In this document: positions 1 through 10,334 of the stretch, piece by piece
How positions within the stretch are numbered: position 1 is the first letter of the stretch
Layout: every line of letters begins with the position of its first letter
Notes under the pieces: model-generated
Database searches by the model: none
Seen by the model: the letters and a program-made list of their open reading frames with translations, nothing else
Told to the model about the DNA's origin: nothing
Position numbers and translations under genes: made by a program
Source of the DNA: Monosporascus cannonballus
Taxonomy: Eukaryota > Ascomycota > Sordariomycetes > Xylariales
Length of the DNA stretch: 64,000 nucleotides
Reading direction: 5' to 3'
Assembly: GCA_004154925.1 (NCBI GenBank)
Contig: QJNS01000170.1
Location: forward strand, 62,001-126,000

Positions 1-860
1 GTATAATCGGAATTTAAATAAAAATTAAAGAACGATATTAATAATATTAAAAATAATCATTTATTACGCAAAAGGTTTTATAATTATAATTAATTATAAT
101 ATAATTTAAGGCGTACGGAATTTGAATATAAATCGTACGGTAATCGAAATAACGTTATGTTACGTAAATATAATACGGCTTATTACCGTCCGTAATACGA
201 TTAGCATCCATTTTACCATTAGCGTTAAGGGGATAGCGTTAAAGAAAATCCCAATTTTTATCAGTATTAAAGTATTATTTTTTTTAAAAATATTCCTTAC
301 GAGAAGAAAATATGGCGAATAGAGATAATACGTAAAATAAATGGAAAAGGCGAAATAAGAATAAAGAAAAACGGGAAACCGAATAGAACGCTTGTGCAAA
401 AAATAAAGATATTGGTACGAAGGAAAAAAGGAAAAAAGGTAAATAAAATAAGGTTAAAAAATAAATTATAATAGGAAAATAGGCGAAATGTAATTATTTA
501 CGAAATATAATATATATTAATTATTACGGTATTTACTTGTAATATAATATAACGATAAAATATCGGCAAATATACGTAATCAGATTTGCCAAACGTATTA
601 TATCAAATTAATAATAATGTAATTAGGGATTAATAACTTAAAAAAAGGGAATAATTATAAAAATATAACCTTTATAAGGATAAAGCTGGTAACCGACCAG
701 CTACCGATCAGTTACCGATTTACTTATTAATATAAATCCATTATCCAGCAGCTAGTAAGAAATGCCAGATAAAAGTAATCTAATACATTTATTTCTTAAA
801 ATCTGCTTTACGACTGGTCGGAGATCACCTTACCCAGCTTACAGCTATTCATTATTTTAC
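1..860 (+). repeat. Unclassified RIP-degraded repeat X, left copy
   Basis: AT-rich DNA with no intact gene. It is homologous, in reverse complement, to about 62520-64000. Shared landmarks are the GGTAACC/ACCAGC block near 690-710, the block ending in CTTACCCAGCTTACAGC near 825-845, and a short lysine-rich frame at 122-322 matching the minus frame at 63062-63244. The frame is broken by stops and I do not recognise a protein family, so the class (LINE, LTR element or other) is open. The window edge cuts it at 1. Its right end abuts Gypsy reverse-transcriptase sequence at about 850-862. Confidence 0.6.
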
Positions 861-3129
861 AGTATTTTGCTATTTCGACGACATTTTCATTTTTTAAAAA
901 TGGAAAAAATATATGTAAGATATGTTTATAAGGTTTTGTAAGTTTTACAGAACGTAAAATTATTCATTAACGTAGAAAAATGTTAATTTTATATATAAAA
1001 ATGAAATATTTGAGATATATTATTACTTTTGAATATATAAGCATGGACCTTAAAAAGATTACTGCAATTATAAAATAGCAGACATTAATTACGGTTAAGG
1101 AGGTACAGGTATTCCTTGGATTTGCTAATTACTACAAGAAATTGGTTCGAAACTTTAGCAAAATAATTATACCCCTAACGAACTTTACGAAAAAAAAGTT
1201 TAAATAAATATTAAATATGAAAAAAACATTGTAAAACATTAAAGATATAGTTACTAATAAATCAGTATTAATTATATACGATTTAAACCACCTTATTAAA
1301 TTAAAAACAAATATATCGAATTAAGTATTAGGCATAATAATTAAATAACGAAATAATTAAGATAAATTATACCTTATTATATTTCTTTTATATAAGCTAA
1401 AAAGAGCCCAATTTAACTATAGTATTCCAGATAAGGAATTAATGTCATTATAATGGTATTTTAAGAGTTTAAATATTTCTTAAAGAGAAATCTGCACTAG
1501 GTTAAAGTTTATACGGATTATTAAAGTTTTACCCGCTTTATTACAATTAAGGAATTTATAGGACGATAATTTCGTTATGCGAAAAAATTAGCGAATTTCG
1601 ATTTCGTTATTATCTATAGGAAAGGCTTAAAAAATAACAAAACAAATACCTTAAGCAGGCAACCAAATTTCGAAAAGAAATTAATTAAAATTAATTATAT
1701 AATTTTCGATATTACTATAAAAGGATATTTACACCTGCGATAAATTACAATAATTTGGGTAATATCTTTCGGTATACATTAAAGACTTTTCGTTATATAA
1801 AGATAATTTCTCAGAAAACTACAGAATAAATAAGATACAAATTCTCGAAAAATATTAAAAACTTTTAATATTAAATATATAGGAATATTACTTATATAGA
1901 TATTCAGAAATTAATAAAATTTTAAAACGGCTTTAATAGATATATTTCTTTTTTAAAATATAAGTAATAATATAAAACATTATACGGTAATGTAATATTT
2001 GCGCTAGAATAAAAGCTCGACGATATAAGCAACACGAAAAATTACCATTATTATCAGTTTTAAAACGACCATACTATTTAGTTATATTTTATTATATTAT
2101 TAAACTTTTTACGTTACAATATCCAACTATAAAAATTTGTTACGATAGTATTTTCGTAATTACCGACTGAATTACAAAGTTTTTTATTTTTTATTATATT
2201 ACGAAATCAAACTTGTTAAATAAATAACGAATATATTTTTAGATATATTTTTATTATGTAAAGATTATTAATAGAAATCATTTTAAATCAAGGATTAATA
2301 TTTAAATCTAAAGTTTAATCAAACTTAATAATATAAATTAGCTGAAATTATAAATTATTTTACGTACTTAAACATTAAACAACGAAGTAAATAAAATAAA
2401 AAATTAAATTTTCGAAATATATTTTCGATATTACATTAATTGTAAACAAATAATTAGGTTAAAAATTTTTTTGATTAGGTAAATTATTTATAATATTAAT
2501 TATCATAAAAATACCAGAATAATATTAGTCAACATAAATTTTGATTTTACTTTAGAAATTTATTTAAAAATATATACTTATAGTTTGGTTAATATTAAAG
2601 CGCTTTGTACGTTAAACTAATTATAATAATTATACAAAAAAAATATAATTAAAATTAAAATTTTTACGTACTTAACTAAAAAAATATTATAATTAAAAGA
2701 AATTAAAGAAAATACATTTTAAAAAAAAGGGAAATAATTTTCTTCTTATAAAAACTATTTAAATAAAATCATTTAGTACATTTACCGATTTTAATTTTAC
2801 TGGTTTATATAAAGTCGCTAAAAAATCTTAAAAATTAAGTATTAATTAAAATATATATTAAATATTAAATTTTATTTAATTTTCCATGTCTTTTTATTTA
2901 AATCAATAATAAATATAATTAAAATACATATTTTATAAAATAATATCGAAGTAAAAATAAATAAAAATACGAAATAAAGAAATTTTTCGATATACGGAAA
3001 TAAAACGGGTTTATTTAATATTTAATTGAGTAAGAAAAGTATTCGGATTCCGAAAATACCTAAAAACCTGCTCAGAATTTTATTAACGTGTAATACTTAT
3101 TAAAAAAAACTTTACTAACAACGATAGGC

Positions 3130-3700
3130 GCGTTTTAATTAACAGCTGACCAGTTAATAACCGGGATATGGGGTTAATCGGCCGCGGCTTATGTTAACGT
3201 AATAGCTGTAACGGCAGCCTTTAACTGTTTCTGCTCTTTTTCTAGGCGTTCGAATTCCTTTATGGCCTCCGTACCTTTAATGCCTTGACGAAATATCTTA
3301 ATATCATAACGATAAAGCAGCCGCCTTTGTTTTTGTAAACGGTCCAGCTTATAGCAGCCGTTTATAATGTTTTACGAATCTGCTTTTTTTACATTTCAAG
3401 TAATTTTTTTATTTAAAAATTTTGAATATTTAATTTTTAAAAGCCCGAAAATATTATAAGATTTATTATAATAAATATAATATATATATTTTAAGGAACT
3501 TTAAATAACTTTATATTCCGTACTTCTTTTATAACGAAAATATAAAGATATTTTTAAATTAAAATAATTAATACGTTTTAAAAAAATAAAAACGTTAATA
3601 TGTTTACGGAAATAGGATTTCTTAATACGATCCGATATAACGAATATAAAGAAAAAAGGATTACGTACCGGGATTAATAAATAAATAATTTGATTTTTAA
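3130..3700 (-). pseudogene. Antisense accessory ORF remnant between pol and 3' LTR
   Basis: Opposite to pol, a degraded frame around 3200-3350 reads as a basic coiled coil containing RLLYRYDIKIFRQGIK and a Lys/Glu/Gln-rich stretch ending near QLKAAVTAITLT. The same frame sits at the same place in the copy at 54380-54960. Fungal Gypsy elements often carry an antisense protein of this type (a PC-x-C cysteine module followed by an RLRRQ coiled coil). I infer membership from the coiled-coil motif; the cysteine part is too mutated to read here. Function unknown. Confidence 0.45.
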
Positions 3701-3729
3701 AGATAAAGATTTTAAAAAAGGGGAGATTA

Positions 3730-4126
3730 TATTATGACTTAACGGTCTTAGCTTTCTTACGAACTGTCGGGCTTACGAAAAAAGACAAAACCCGACCGCC
3801 GCCAAAATATTCCGTAATTAACTTAAAGATTTTAAAATGCCAAATACCTTAAGCCACTTAAGCCGGCGAAAAAGTTTAAAGGGCTTAACAAGCTTAAAGG
3901 TTTAAACCGTTTAAATATTTTAAGCCAGAACGAGAATATATGCGTTTATTATTTTCATAGTTTAGATAATTTTAGTTTGCAATATAATATCGTTACTTAA
4001 TGCACTTTTGATATTATAAGATATAATACGTTACTATATTTATTGCTTAATTTTCTATGATATTCTTAATAACATAAACCCGTACGACTAAGATTTAATA
4101 GTTGGTTAAATCGTTTAGCTGTTATA
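3730..4126 (+). repeat. 3' LTR of Gypsy copy L
   Basis: This 397-bp LTR begins TATTATGACTTAACGG (mutated from TGTTATGACC) after a purine-rich GGGGAGATTA tract. It ends at GTTTAGCTGTTATA, the mutated family end GCCTAGCCGTCACA. Its second half aligns with the LTRs at 11161, 17490, 41195 and 55013, while its first half follows the 41195/55013 subtype. Confidence 0.75.
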
Positions 4127-4799
4127 GAAATATATTTTATTTATCTTATTTTTTAATCGATAGAGTTTTAAATAAAATATATCGAATTATGTTTTTTTTA
4201 TTTAATAGCTATAAAGCTAGAAATAACTTTAATACAGATAATATATTATAAGTCGATAACTGTAATGCTTTATTATTTGTAATTGTCTTTTTAGGCTTTT
4301 TTATCTTTAAGCTTTTTAAATACTTTAGCATAACATTTTAATTTCAGTTAAATATATATTACTATATTTTATTCTAAATCTAATAATAATACTAGTTATT
4401 CTCTACCATTAATTCGATATTATTTAGGCTTTTCCCGTTTACCTCTTCTTTACAATGTTTTATGTTATTGTTCTGTATTGTTTGACTTTATTATAGCGTT
4501 TTGAAATTAGTTCCTAGATATGTGCAAGTGGGGCGCCCACAAAGTTCAATGTCACCTCGCTGAGATACCACATACGATGAGACTGGGATTTTGATCTAAA
4601 CCATGTGGCATTTCTGAATCAATGAGTGCACGCGCATGTGCGGCACGGTTCTTTCGGCCACGACGACCATAAAGATGTAACTTAGCCCTCCATAAGGACT
4701 TCTTGTTGAACTTTCTCACCACCCCTACTCCGTATGACAGCGGTCGCCTTCATCCTTTCGGCGTTCGGCATGAAGGAGGCATTCTTCAGACAACTGATT
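4127..4799. other. Transition from AT-rich repeat DNA to GC-balanced host island
   Basis: 4127-4500 is AT-rich with no recognisable coding homology. From about 4515 base composition changes sharply and CpA/TpG reappear, marking the host island. 4515-4799 is the upstream region of the FAD oxidoreductase gene. It contains the palindrome GGGCGCCC near 4533 and no clear TATA box. In-frame upstream ATGs exist (for example 4734), but the ATG at 4800 gives a far better signal peptide. Confidence 0.5.
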
Positions 4800-6612
4800 A
4801 TGAAGGTCGATTCAATACTGGTCGTCGCGGCAGCGGTCTGCTTTACGGTCGTGATACAGGCCCACGAGTCTCCTTCCTTCTCCCAAAAACTGTCGCAGAC
4901 CCTCGAATCCTTTCCTTCTTCTGATCCCATCATTTCTTCGTTAAGAACAGCAATTCAAGAGTCAAGCGACGTCTTCGATGAAGCTCCCTACCCATATTAT
5001 GACAGGAAATATTCTCTGTCCTCACGATCACAAGGCGCGTGTCGATTACTTCACTGTCTTCTACCGAGCTACTACACCGATTCCAGGACGAACCAATCTG
5101 CCTACGACGCTCTACGAGAAAAGAATTGGTGAGTCCGGTATATTACCGAAACACCGACTGGTGACTCAAGCTAAAATATAGACCTTAGGTCGAGTAACTG
5201 TGAACTCCCCGCAGCTTGTTTCATCGCTCCGGAACATCCCGTCCAGGTCGCCGTTGCGCTTCAAGTAATCAACATGCTGCAGTCAAAGTTCGCAGTTCGG
5301 TCCGGCGGCCACAATCCCAACCCGGGCTTCGCAGGGGTCGGCCAGGAAGGCGTCACAATTGATATGCAACGCTTTCAAACTTTAGTGTTGAGTGCAGACA
5401 GGTCTACTGCAACTATAGGTGCTGGCCTTCGCTTCGGCGCCGTCCAGAAATTCCTCGACTCGCATGGTGTTGCGGTAGTGTCTGGCCGCAATAAGGACGT
5501 AGGCGTATCTAGACTCATCCTCGGTGGTGGCCATCCTATACTCAACTCACTTACGGGGCTTGCAGCAGACAATATCAAGACAGTAGAGGTATGTATAACT
5601 TTACAATGTCATCACTCAGGGCCTGGTCTTGTATATGCTAACGAGCATATTCAGGTCGTGCTTTCAGATTCCAGGGTTGTTACGGCAAGCCAAACCCAGA
5701 ACTCGGATTTATTCCGAGCCTTGAAAGGGGGCGGAAATAATTTTGGTAAGCTAGCTCATTTTGCTCAGGAAGAGGTCACGAGGTCAAAGTTAAAGAATGA
5801 TTTAAGGTATCATCACAAGCTTCGAGCTGTATACAACTATGCCGCGAAATATCTGGTACCGCATCGTGTCGTATAGCCCTTCTGATCCCCGCGCAATCTT
5901 TGATGCACTGGTAGAGGTGCAGAGGAATATGGAAAGGGACCCAAAAGCTGGCATCCAGATGACATGCTCGCCTGAAGGCTTCACTGTCTCTTTCGTCTAC
6001 GGCGAACATACGAACGACCCTGCCGTCTTCGAGCCGTTTGGTCTATTGGTACCGACAGCTGAGACGAGTCTCCCAAAAAACGGTACTACCTTGGAATTCA
6101 TCGAACTCCAAAGCCCACCGCAGCCCGAGGCCAGTCGCGATACAGTTGGTGCTACCACATTTCCAGACACTGATGTATATCTCGAGATCTACAAGCAATA
6201 TCTCGCCACAGCTGAGGCTAACAAAGACACTTCCGCCTCGTTCCTCCTCGCCATCCAGACTTTTGGTGCTTCAGCTGCTCAGATCGGCGAGCGCAACGGC
6301 GAAAACGTCCTGGGCACATCAAAGAGGGCTCAGACCTGGTGGAACCCCATCGCGCAGTGGACGGACCCAGCGGACGATACTAAGGTCCACAATGCTCTAC
6401 TACTGCTATGTGATTACATCAAGAATCGGTCGCAGGCCAGGGGGTTATATGACCGGTTCATCTTCTCCAACATCGCGGCGCGTGACCAAAACGTCCTTGC
6501 GAGCTACGGCCGGCAGAATTTGGAATTCTTGCGGAGAGTGAGTCAGAAGTATGACCGCACAGGCACCTTTCAAAGGCTGCAAAATGGAGGATCTCTTATC
6601 TCTAGATCGTAG
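4800..6612 (+). CDS. Secreted FAD-linked oxidoreductase, berberine-bridge-enzyme-like
   Basis: Predicted flavoprotein of the VAO/PCMH superfamily: an FAD_binding_4 domain followed by a C-terminal BBE domain. Four exons fit: 4800-5128, 5189-5588, 5655-5745 and 5807-6612. The introns are 60, 66 and 61 bp with GT-AG borders and a GCTAACG branch site near 5636. Spliced length is 1626 nt, giving 541 residues with no internal stop. Residues 1-21 are a signal peptide (MKVDSILVVAAAV start, probable cut after VIQA), which decides the 4800 start; an in-frame ATG at 4734 would bury it. RSGGH at 147-151 supplies the histidine expected to bind FAD covalently. GVTIDM, GAGLRFG, LILGGG and LKGGGNNFG follow, and the BBE tail has YGRQNLEFLRRV and KYDRTGTFQRL. 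The second, cysteinyl FAD link of bicovalent members is not evident: the loop reads VGVSRLILGGG. Substrate unknown. Relatives oxidise sugars, alkaloids or polyketides outside the cell. Confidence 0.9.
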
Positions 6613-6862
6613 AGCAGAGAGGCCTGGTAATTCTGTTTACAGATTAGATAATCATGCGCTGGAGGTATCAAGGAATTTCATTTCCCTAGAATTTGCATGC
6701 CAAGACGTTCACAGGTTCTTCCCCCGCTCGTAAAAAGGCGGGATGCAGGCTCAGCTGCACGAAGTCCCTTACCTGGGTGATATCTAATCCATATTTACAT
6801 AGGGAGTAAGGCGTACATCCAATGTAGCATGCATTGTGGGTGGCTGTCTTGGCAAGTTTCAA
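6613..6862. other. Intergenic region downstream of FAD oxidoreductase
   Basis: No gene with conserved features is visible. It holds the 3' flank of the oxidoreductase gene. The composition is host-like, with CpA and TpG retained, so it is not RIP-degraded. Confidence 0.5.
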
Positions 6863-6943
6863 CCTCGCCGACCCTGCTGACCTCGCCGACCCTGCGGACC
6901 TCGCCGGCCTCGCCGACCTCGCCGGCCTCGCCGGCCTTGCCGA
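6863..6943. repeat. 9-bp GC-rich minisatellite
   Basis: Nine consecutive 9-bp units run from 6863 to 6943 with consensus CCTCGCCGR. The variants include CCCTGCTGA, CCCTGCGGA and CCTTGCCGA. Because the period is a multiple of three, both strands stay open across it (an LADPADL-type repeat on plus, an ARPARSA-type repeat on minus). This explains the long open frames at 6834-7094 and 6686-7024 without any gene. It lies between the two island genes. Confidence 0.9.
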
Positions 6944-7413
6944 AGCCGAAATGATGACAAAACCTCGCCGAATGACAAAGTTATCCCACAGCGCATTCAA
7001 GAGGGCCGACCGGAAAAACCTCAAGCACCACGCATCGTATCGTGCTGCCTCTGGCCTAGGGAAAGCTCCTGAGGAGTACCGCCGCTCGCTCTGATAGAAA
7101 CCTGCAGTAAGTCACATTCTTCCGCTTATTCGTCCGAAGTGGCAGGGGGTCGGATGCGGCACAAAAGGAGTTCACTGTGCTGGGCACATACATTCACCCC
7201 AGATGGCCGGCCGATTGATCAAAAATGATTCACGAAGTACAGTTATTGGACAATGAGCACTCCTTTCGATAATACAGATTATTCTTCCCTGCATATCTAT
7301 GTAGTAAGGCCAAAAGGTCGTTCTGTGCTGACCGTCTAGACTTGCTTGGGGTTCTCAATCGTTGTTCTTCTCTTGCTTGCCCACCACCTTGTCCTTCGTC
7401 GAGAGCCTCCAAA
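6944..7413. promoter_or_regulatory. Upstream region of the MFS transporter gene
   Basis: This gene-free interval is the likely promoter of the transporter starting at 7414. It contains the palindrome GGCCGGCC at 7205-7212, whose CGG/CCG triplets resemble sites bound by fungal Zn2Cys6 regulators. An inverted CCAAT box (ATTGG) lies near 7245. Both are short matches that could be chance. The ATG at 7414 has the context AAAATGG; an in-frame ATG at 7342 would add 24 residues rich in Cys, Ser and Pro and is less likely. Confidence 0.35.
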
Positions 7414-9769
7414 ATGGCGCCGTCTCAGGAGAAAGTGAGTGCCGAAGCGGGCTCGAACGGCGCTGAAACGTCTCCCTCCCGCCCCCCGCTACCAGGGTCA
7501 CTTAGGCAGAAAGAAGATTCCAAAGAAGACATTTCCATCGAGAGACATGATGCCGTCGGTGCGCCAAAGATGGTGTATCCGCAGGGGTGGAAGCTGTGGC
7601 TCGTCTATATCTCGACTCTACTGACTATGTTCCTTGTGGGTATCTTTGCTCGAGTCCAATAATGCTTGTCCGAAGCGCTGATGATGTCAATCTACAGGTA
7701 CCATTGGACATGGTATGTCGTTGCTCACTCCGTGCGTGAAATCCCGTTCTTATAATCATTCCTAGACCATAGTCGCAACAGCTATCCCGAAAATCACAGA
7801 AGAATTCCACAGCCTGGACGAGGTTGGGTGGTATGGCTCGGCGTTCTTCTTGACCTTGGCTGTCTTCCAGTCGCCATGGGGAAAGATTTACAAATATTAC
7901 CCACTCAGGATTGCCTACGCCGTCTCCGTCTTCGTATTTGAGTTTGGAAGCCTGATATGCGGTTGGTATAGTATTCTGCCTGGTTGAGAACCCCTCAGCG
8001 AAAAGACTCTGATATTTTGATACGTCTGCAGGTGTTGCGAGGAACAGCCAGATGCTCATTGCAGGGCGTGTAATCACTGGTTGCGGAGGCGCAGGGATTA
8101 CCATCGGTACCTATGTTGTCATTGCTCATCTTGTTCCACCTTCAAAAGCTCCTGCGTTTATTGGTGGTATAGGTGCAGCCTTTAGCATTGCGAGTGTGGC
8201 TGGCCCCCTAGTTGGAGGAGCATTTACCGGCGAAGTCACATGGCGGTGGTGGTAGGTGCATTTATTTGCTTGTTTGTCACTGTGGTGGTCTCCGCGATGT
8301 TGATGGCTTGTTTCTAACGGCTAACTGATAACTTGTGCTTGCTACTATACAGTTTTTACGCCAACTTACCCATTGGTGGCGTCGCGTTTCTCATCTTCTT
8401 CGTTCTATTCCCAAAACCAACCGCGCCACTCCCACAAGTAACACTGGGCGAGAAACTCTTGTAGCTAGACCCTTTTGGATCCACTCTCGCGATTACGTCC
8501 ATGATATGTTATTTCCTTGCCCTCGAATGGGGCGGCGTTTCAAAGGCGTGGAACAGTGGGGACGTGATTGGGACGCTCGTTGGCTGGATTCTTCTTGCTG
8601 TCGCCTTTGGCGTGGTACAATGGGCCCTGGATGAGCGAGCGTCGATCATCCCAAGAATCCTCACACAACGCCATATCGGTGGCGGCTCGGCTTTCATGTT
8701 TTTGTCAGTGGCTTTTTAGAATGTATGCTCTTTCTTTCTCTTGGAGCATTAACTAATTCTTGGAAACTAGGCTGAGTTGCGCCAACTTCATGATCATTTA
8801 CAACCTTCCTCTTTACTTTCAATCCGTCAAGGGTTCTAACCCGACTCTAAGTGGAATTCAAGTACTCCCACTTATCGTCTCTGCCTGCGAGTACTTCCTA
8901 AAAGCCCCTTTTCGCCACACTATAGACTAACACCAAATAATAAACAGCTCTTTTCGTCGTCATCAGCGGTATTGTCTTTACGAAGTTCCCTTTCTATCAA
9001 ATATACCTCCTCATCGGCGCGAGCTTGACCATGATTGGCGCCGGACTGCTTCATACCCTCGAAGTCGACTCGGACGCTGGCGCATACCTGGGATATCAGT
9101 TCGTCGTTGGCATCGGCAACGGCGTATGCCAGCAGGTTCCCCTCACGGTAGTACAGGCTTTCTCTAAGCCTGAAGATTTGGCTATATCGATGTCTACTGT
9201 TCTTTGTGAGTCGCATCCCCATCCTCTAGCCCCACCCTCTCCCCAGGGGGATATTACTATACATATAAATGTCGTCGATACCCCTACATCCCATGTCAAA
9301 CGGCTCTCGGATTACAATAAAGGGGAAAAGTGTTAACTATATTGTGTTTGCCATAACAGTTTTTCAGCTTCTTTCAGGCGCCATGTCCGTAGCCGCGGCC
9401 CAGTCCGTCTTTATCAACCGCCTGCTCTCGACCGCTTCCGCCCGCCTTCCCGGCGTTGACCAGGCGACCATCATCACCACCGGAGCCACCGACCTTCAGC
9501 GTGTGTTCCCGGACGACCGACTGTCCGCGGTGCGCGAGAGCTATCTGGACGGATTGCACGCGGCGTGGGCCATGGCCATTGCGTTCGCAGGCGCCGCCTT
9601 ATTGACTGGGCTAACGCTGGGGTTCAAGAGGATAGAGAAGCTTCCGCAGGTGGGAGGGCCGGCGAAGGAGCTGGGGGAGCGGGTTGAAGATAAAAAGGTG
9701 GAGGGGAATGGGATGCTGGATAACGACGAGATGCGGAAAAATTCCAAGGATGTTGAAGAACAGACGTAG
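7414..9769 (+). CDS. 14-TM MFS drug:H+ antiporter (DHA2-type), one in-frame TAG
   Basis: Plasma-membrane exporter of the fungal family that includes toxin and multidrug efflux pumps. Eight exons fit: 7414-7635, 7698-7712, 7766-7961, 8032-8251, 8353-8703, 8771-8886, 8948-9205 and 9360-9769. They join in phase to 1788 nt (596 codons). An N-terminal cytosolic tail of about 60 residues precedes the first helix. Motifs seen are [13 protein letters not shown] (residues 77-89, motif D1), [20 protein letters not shown], the antiporter motif C region [41 protein letters not shown] and [11 protein letters not shown]. The C-terminus is a charged tail. Oddities: a TAG at 8462-8464 (codon 255) sits where relatives read KLxQLDPxG, so CAG->TAG is likely; exon 2 is only 15 nt; intron 5 seems to use a GC donor. 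As written, translation would stop after about six helices, so this is a recent pseudogene or a sequence error. Confidence 0.88.
7698..7712 (+). other. 15-nt microexon of the MFS gene
   Basis: GTACCATTGGACATG encodes VPLDM and restores the motif [15 protein letters not shown] across introns 7636-7697 and 7713-7765. It is preceded by CTACAG and followed by GTATGT. Without it, the conserved Leu-Asp of helix 1 is missing. Confidence 0.8.
8462..8464 (+). other. Premature TAG in the MFS gene
   Basis: In-frame stop at codon 255, between GEKLL and LDPFGS. Reading frame and motifs continue intact for 340 further codons. CAG->TAG is a CpA->TpA change, the type made by RIP. No canonical intron removes it without also deleting the conserved next helix. 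Confidence 0.8.
8887..8947 (+). other. Candidate GC-AG intron (MFS intron 5)
   Basis: The exon junction that preserves frame and the conserved LPLIVSASLFVVISG reading places the donor at GCGAGT (8887) and the acceptor at AACAG (8947). The branch-like GACTAACACC lies near 8926. The neighbouring GT at 8891 gives the wrong phase. GCGAGT is one base from the GTGAGT used by introns 5129-5188 and 9206-9359. Confidence 0.65.
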
Positions 9770-10241
9770 TTTACATAGTCATCCAGAGTTAATATCCTGT
9801 AGCCACCTCGAAATAACGATATTTTCCGGAGCCCTTGTATCATACAAAGCATACTGATTAGTGTATTATTAAATTAAAATGCCATTGGAATAAATAGTCC
9901 TTTTAAAAAACACAATCCGGTACAAAAAATAACAGAGCTGTACAAATATTCCTTTCTTCGGAAAAAGTAAATCGAACCTGGTACCGGCATAATAAACATT
10001 CTTCGGAGCTGTTGCATTTAGGACTATTGTTTATGCTATGTAGCAAAGAATATCTTTCTGAGTATATGTTGTCGATTAAATTTTGACCTTGGTTTATCAA
10101 GAGCATCTCGACAATTGCAGCTGCCAAAGGAGCAGATAAGAGTGATCTAGGCATCGATTAGCCCTCATTCGGGAAAACTTCACATCCGGCAGATAATAGG
10201 GACGACAGGAGAAGGGAGATACAAATACAGGGCGTCATCCT
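9770..10241. other. Intergenic region, no supported gene
   Basis: Moderately AT-rich. A minus-strand open frame at 9903-10154 (83 codons, several cysteines near its end) shows no family motif, no convincing signal peptide and no intron structure. I leave it uncalled. Confidence 0.4.
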
Positions 10242-10334
10242 GGACAAGGGAGGGTAGTCTTGATATTGCTGTGCGGTGAACCAGGTATTGGGAAGACAGC
10301 GATGGTAGTTGCAATTTCTGAGTCAATTGGGTGA
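10242..10334 (+). pseudogene. AAA-type P-loop ATPase fragment
   Basis: An open stretch encodes GQGRVVLILLCGEPGIGKTA followed by a short tail and a TGA at 10332-10334. GEPGIGKT is a Walker A motif. The preceding GQGRVVLILL matches the strand that leads into Walker A in large fungal AAA-family ATPases (typically GKGxGLVxLLxGxPGxGKT). Neither Walker B nor the rest of the domain follows, so this is a relic of about 30 codons. It lies in a degraded stretch of the host island, next to the broken metalloprotease gene. Confidence 0.5.

Larger units (their letters stand above)
860..4126 (+). mobile_element. Ty3/Gypsy family A copy L, 5'-truncated, RIP-degraded
   Basis: This is the 3' part of a Gypsy retrotransposon, beginning inside the reverse transcriptase at the repeat X junction. 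Around 1110-1190 the plus frame reads GFANYYKKLVRNFSKII, the conserved RT-to-RNase H linker of Gypsy pol. RNase H (about 1200-1600), integrase (about 1730-2600) and a tail (to about 3100) follow by similarity to the copies at 11161 and 41195. All frames carry many stops, mostly C->T or G->A changes. The 3' LTR is 3730-4126. No gag or protease is present, so the copy is dead. Confidence 0.8.

Noticed and set aside
122..399. Short open frames in repeat X
   Set aside because: Low-complexity Lys/Ile/Asn frames in AT-rich DNA; a related broken frame at 63062-63244 shows repeat homology, not a host gene.
4682..4933. Minus-strand open frame over the start of the oxidoreductase gene
   Set aside because: Shadow of exon 1; no motif and no separate regulatory region.
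6834..7094. Open frame with LADPADL repeats and its minus-strand partner
   Set aside because: Both arise from the 9-bp minisatellite, whose period is a multiple of three; no conserved sequence lies outside the repeat.
8704..8770. A second in-frame stop in the exporter (TAG after LSVAF)
   Set aside because: Using the GTCAGT donor at 8704 places that TAG inside an intron and restores the family reading [17 protein letters not shown].
9903..10154. 83-codon minus-strand frame with several cysteines, a possible small secreted effector
   Set aside because: No convincing signal peptide, no homology that I recognise, and cysteines are unevenly placed.
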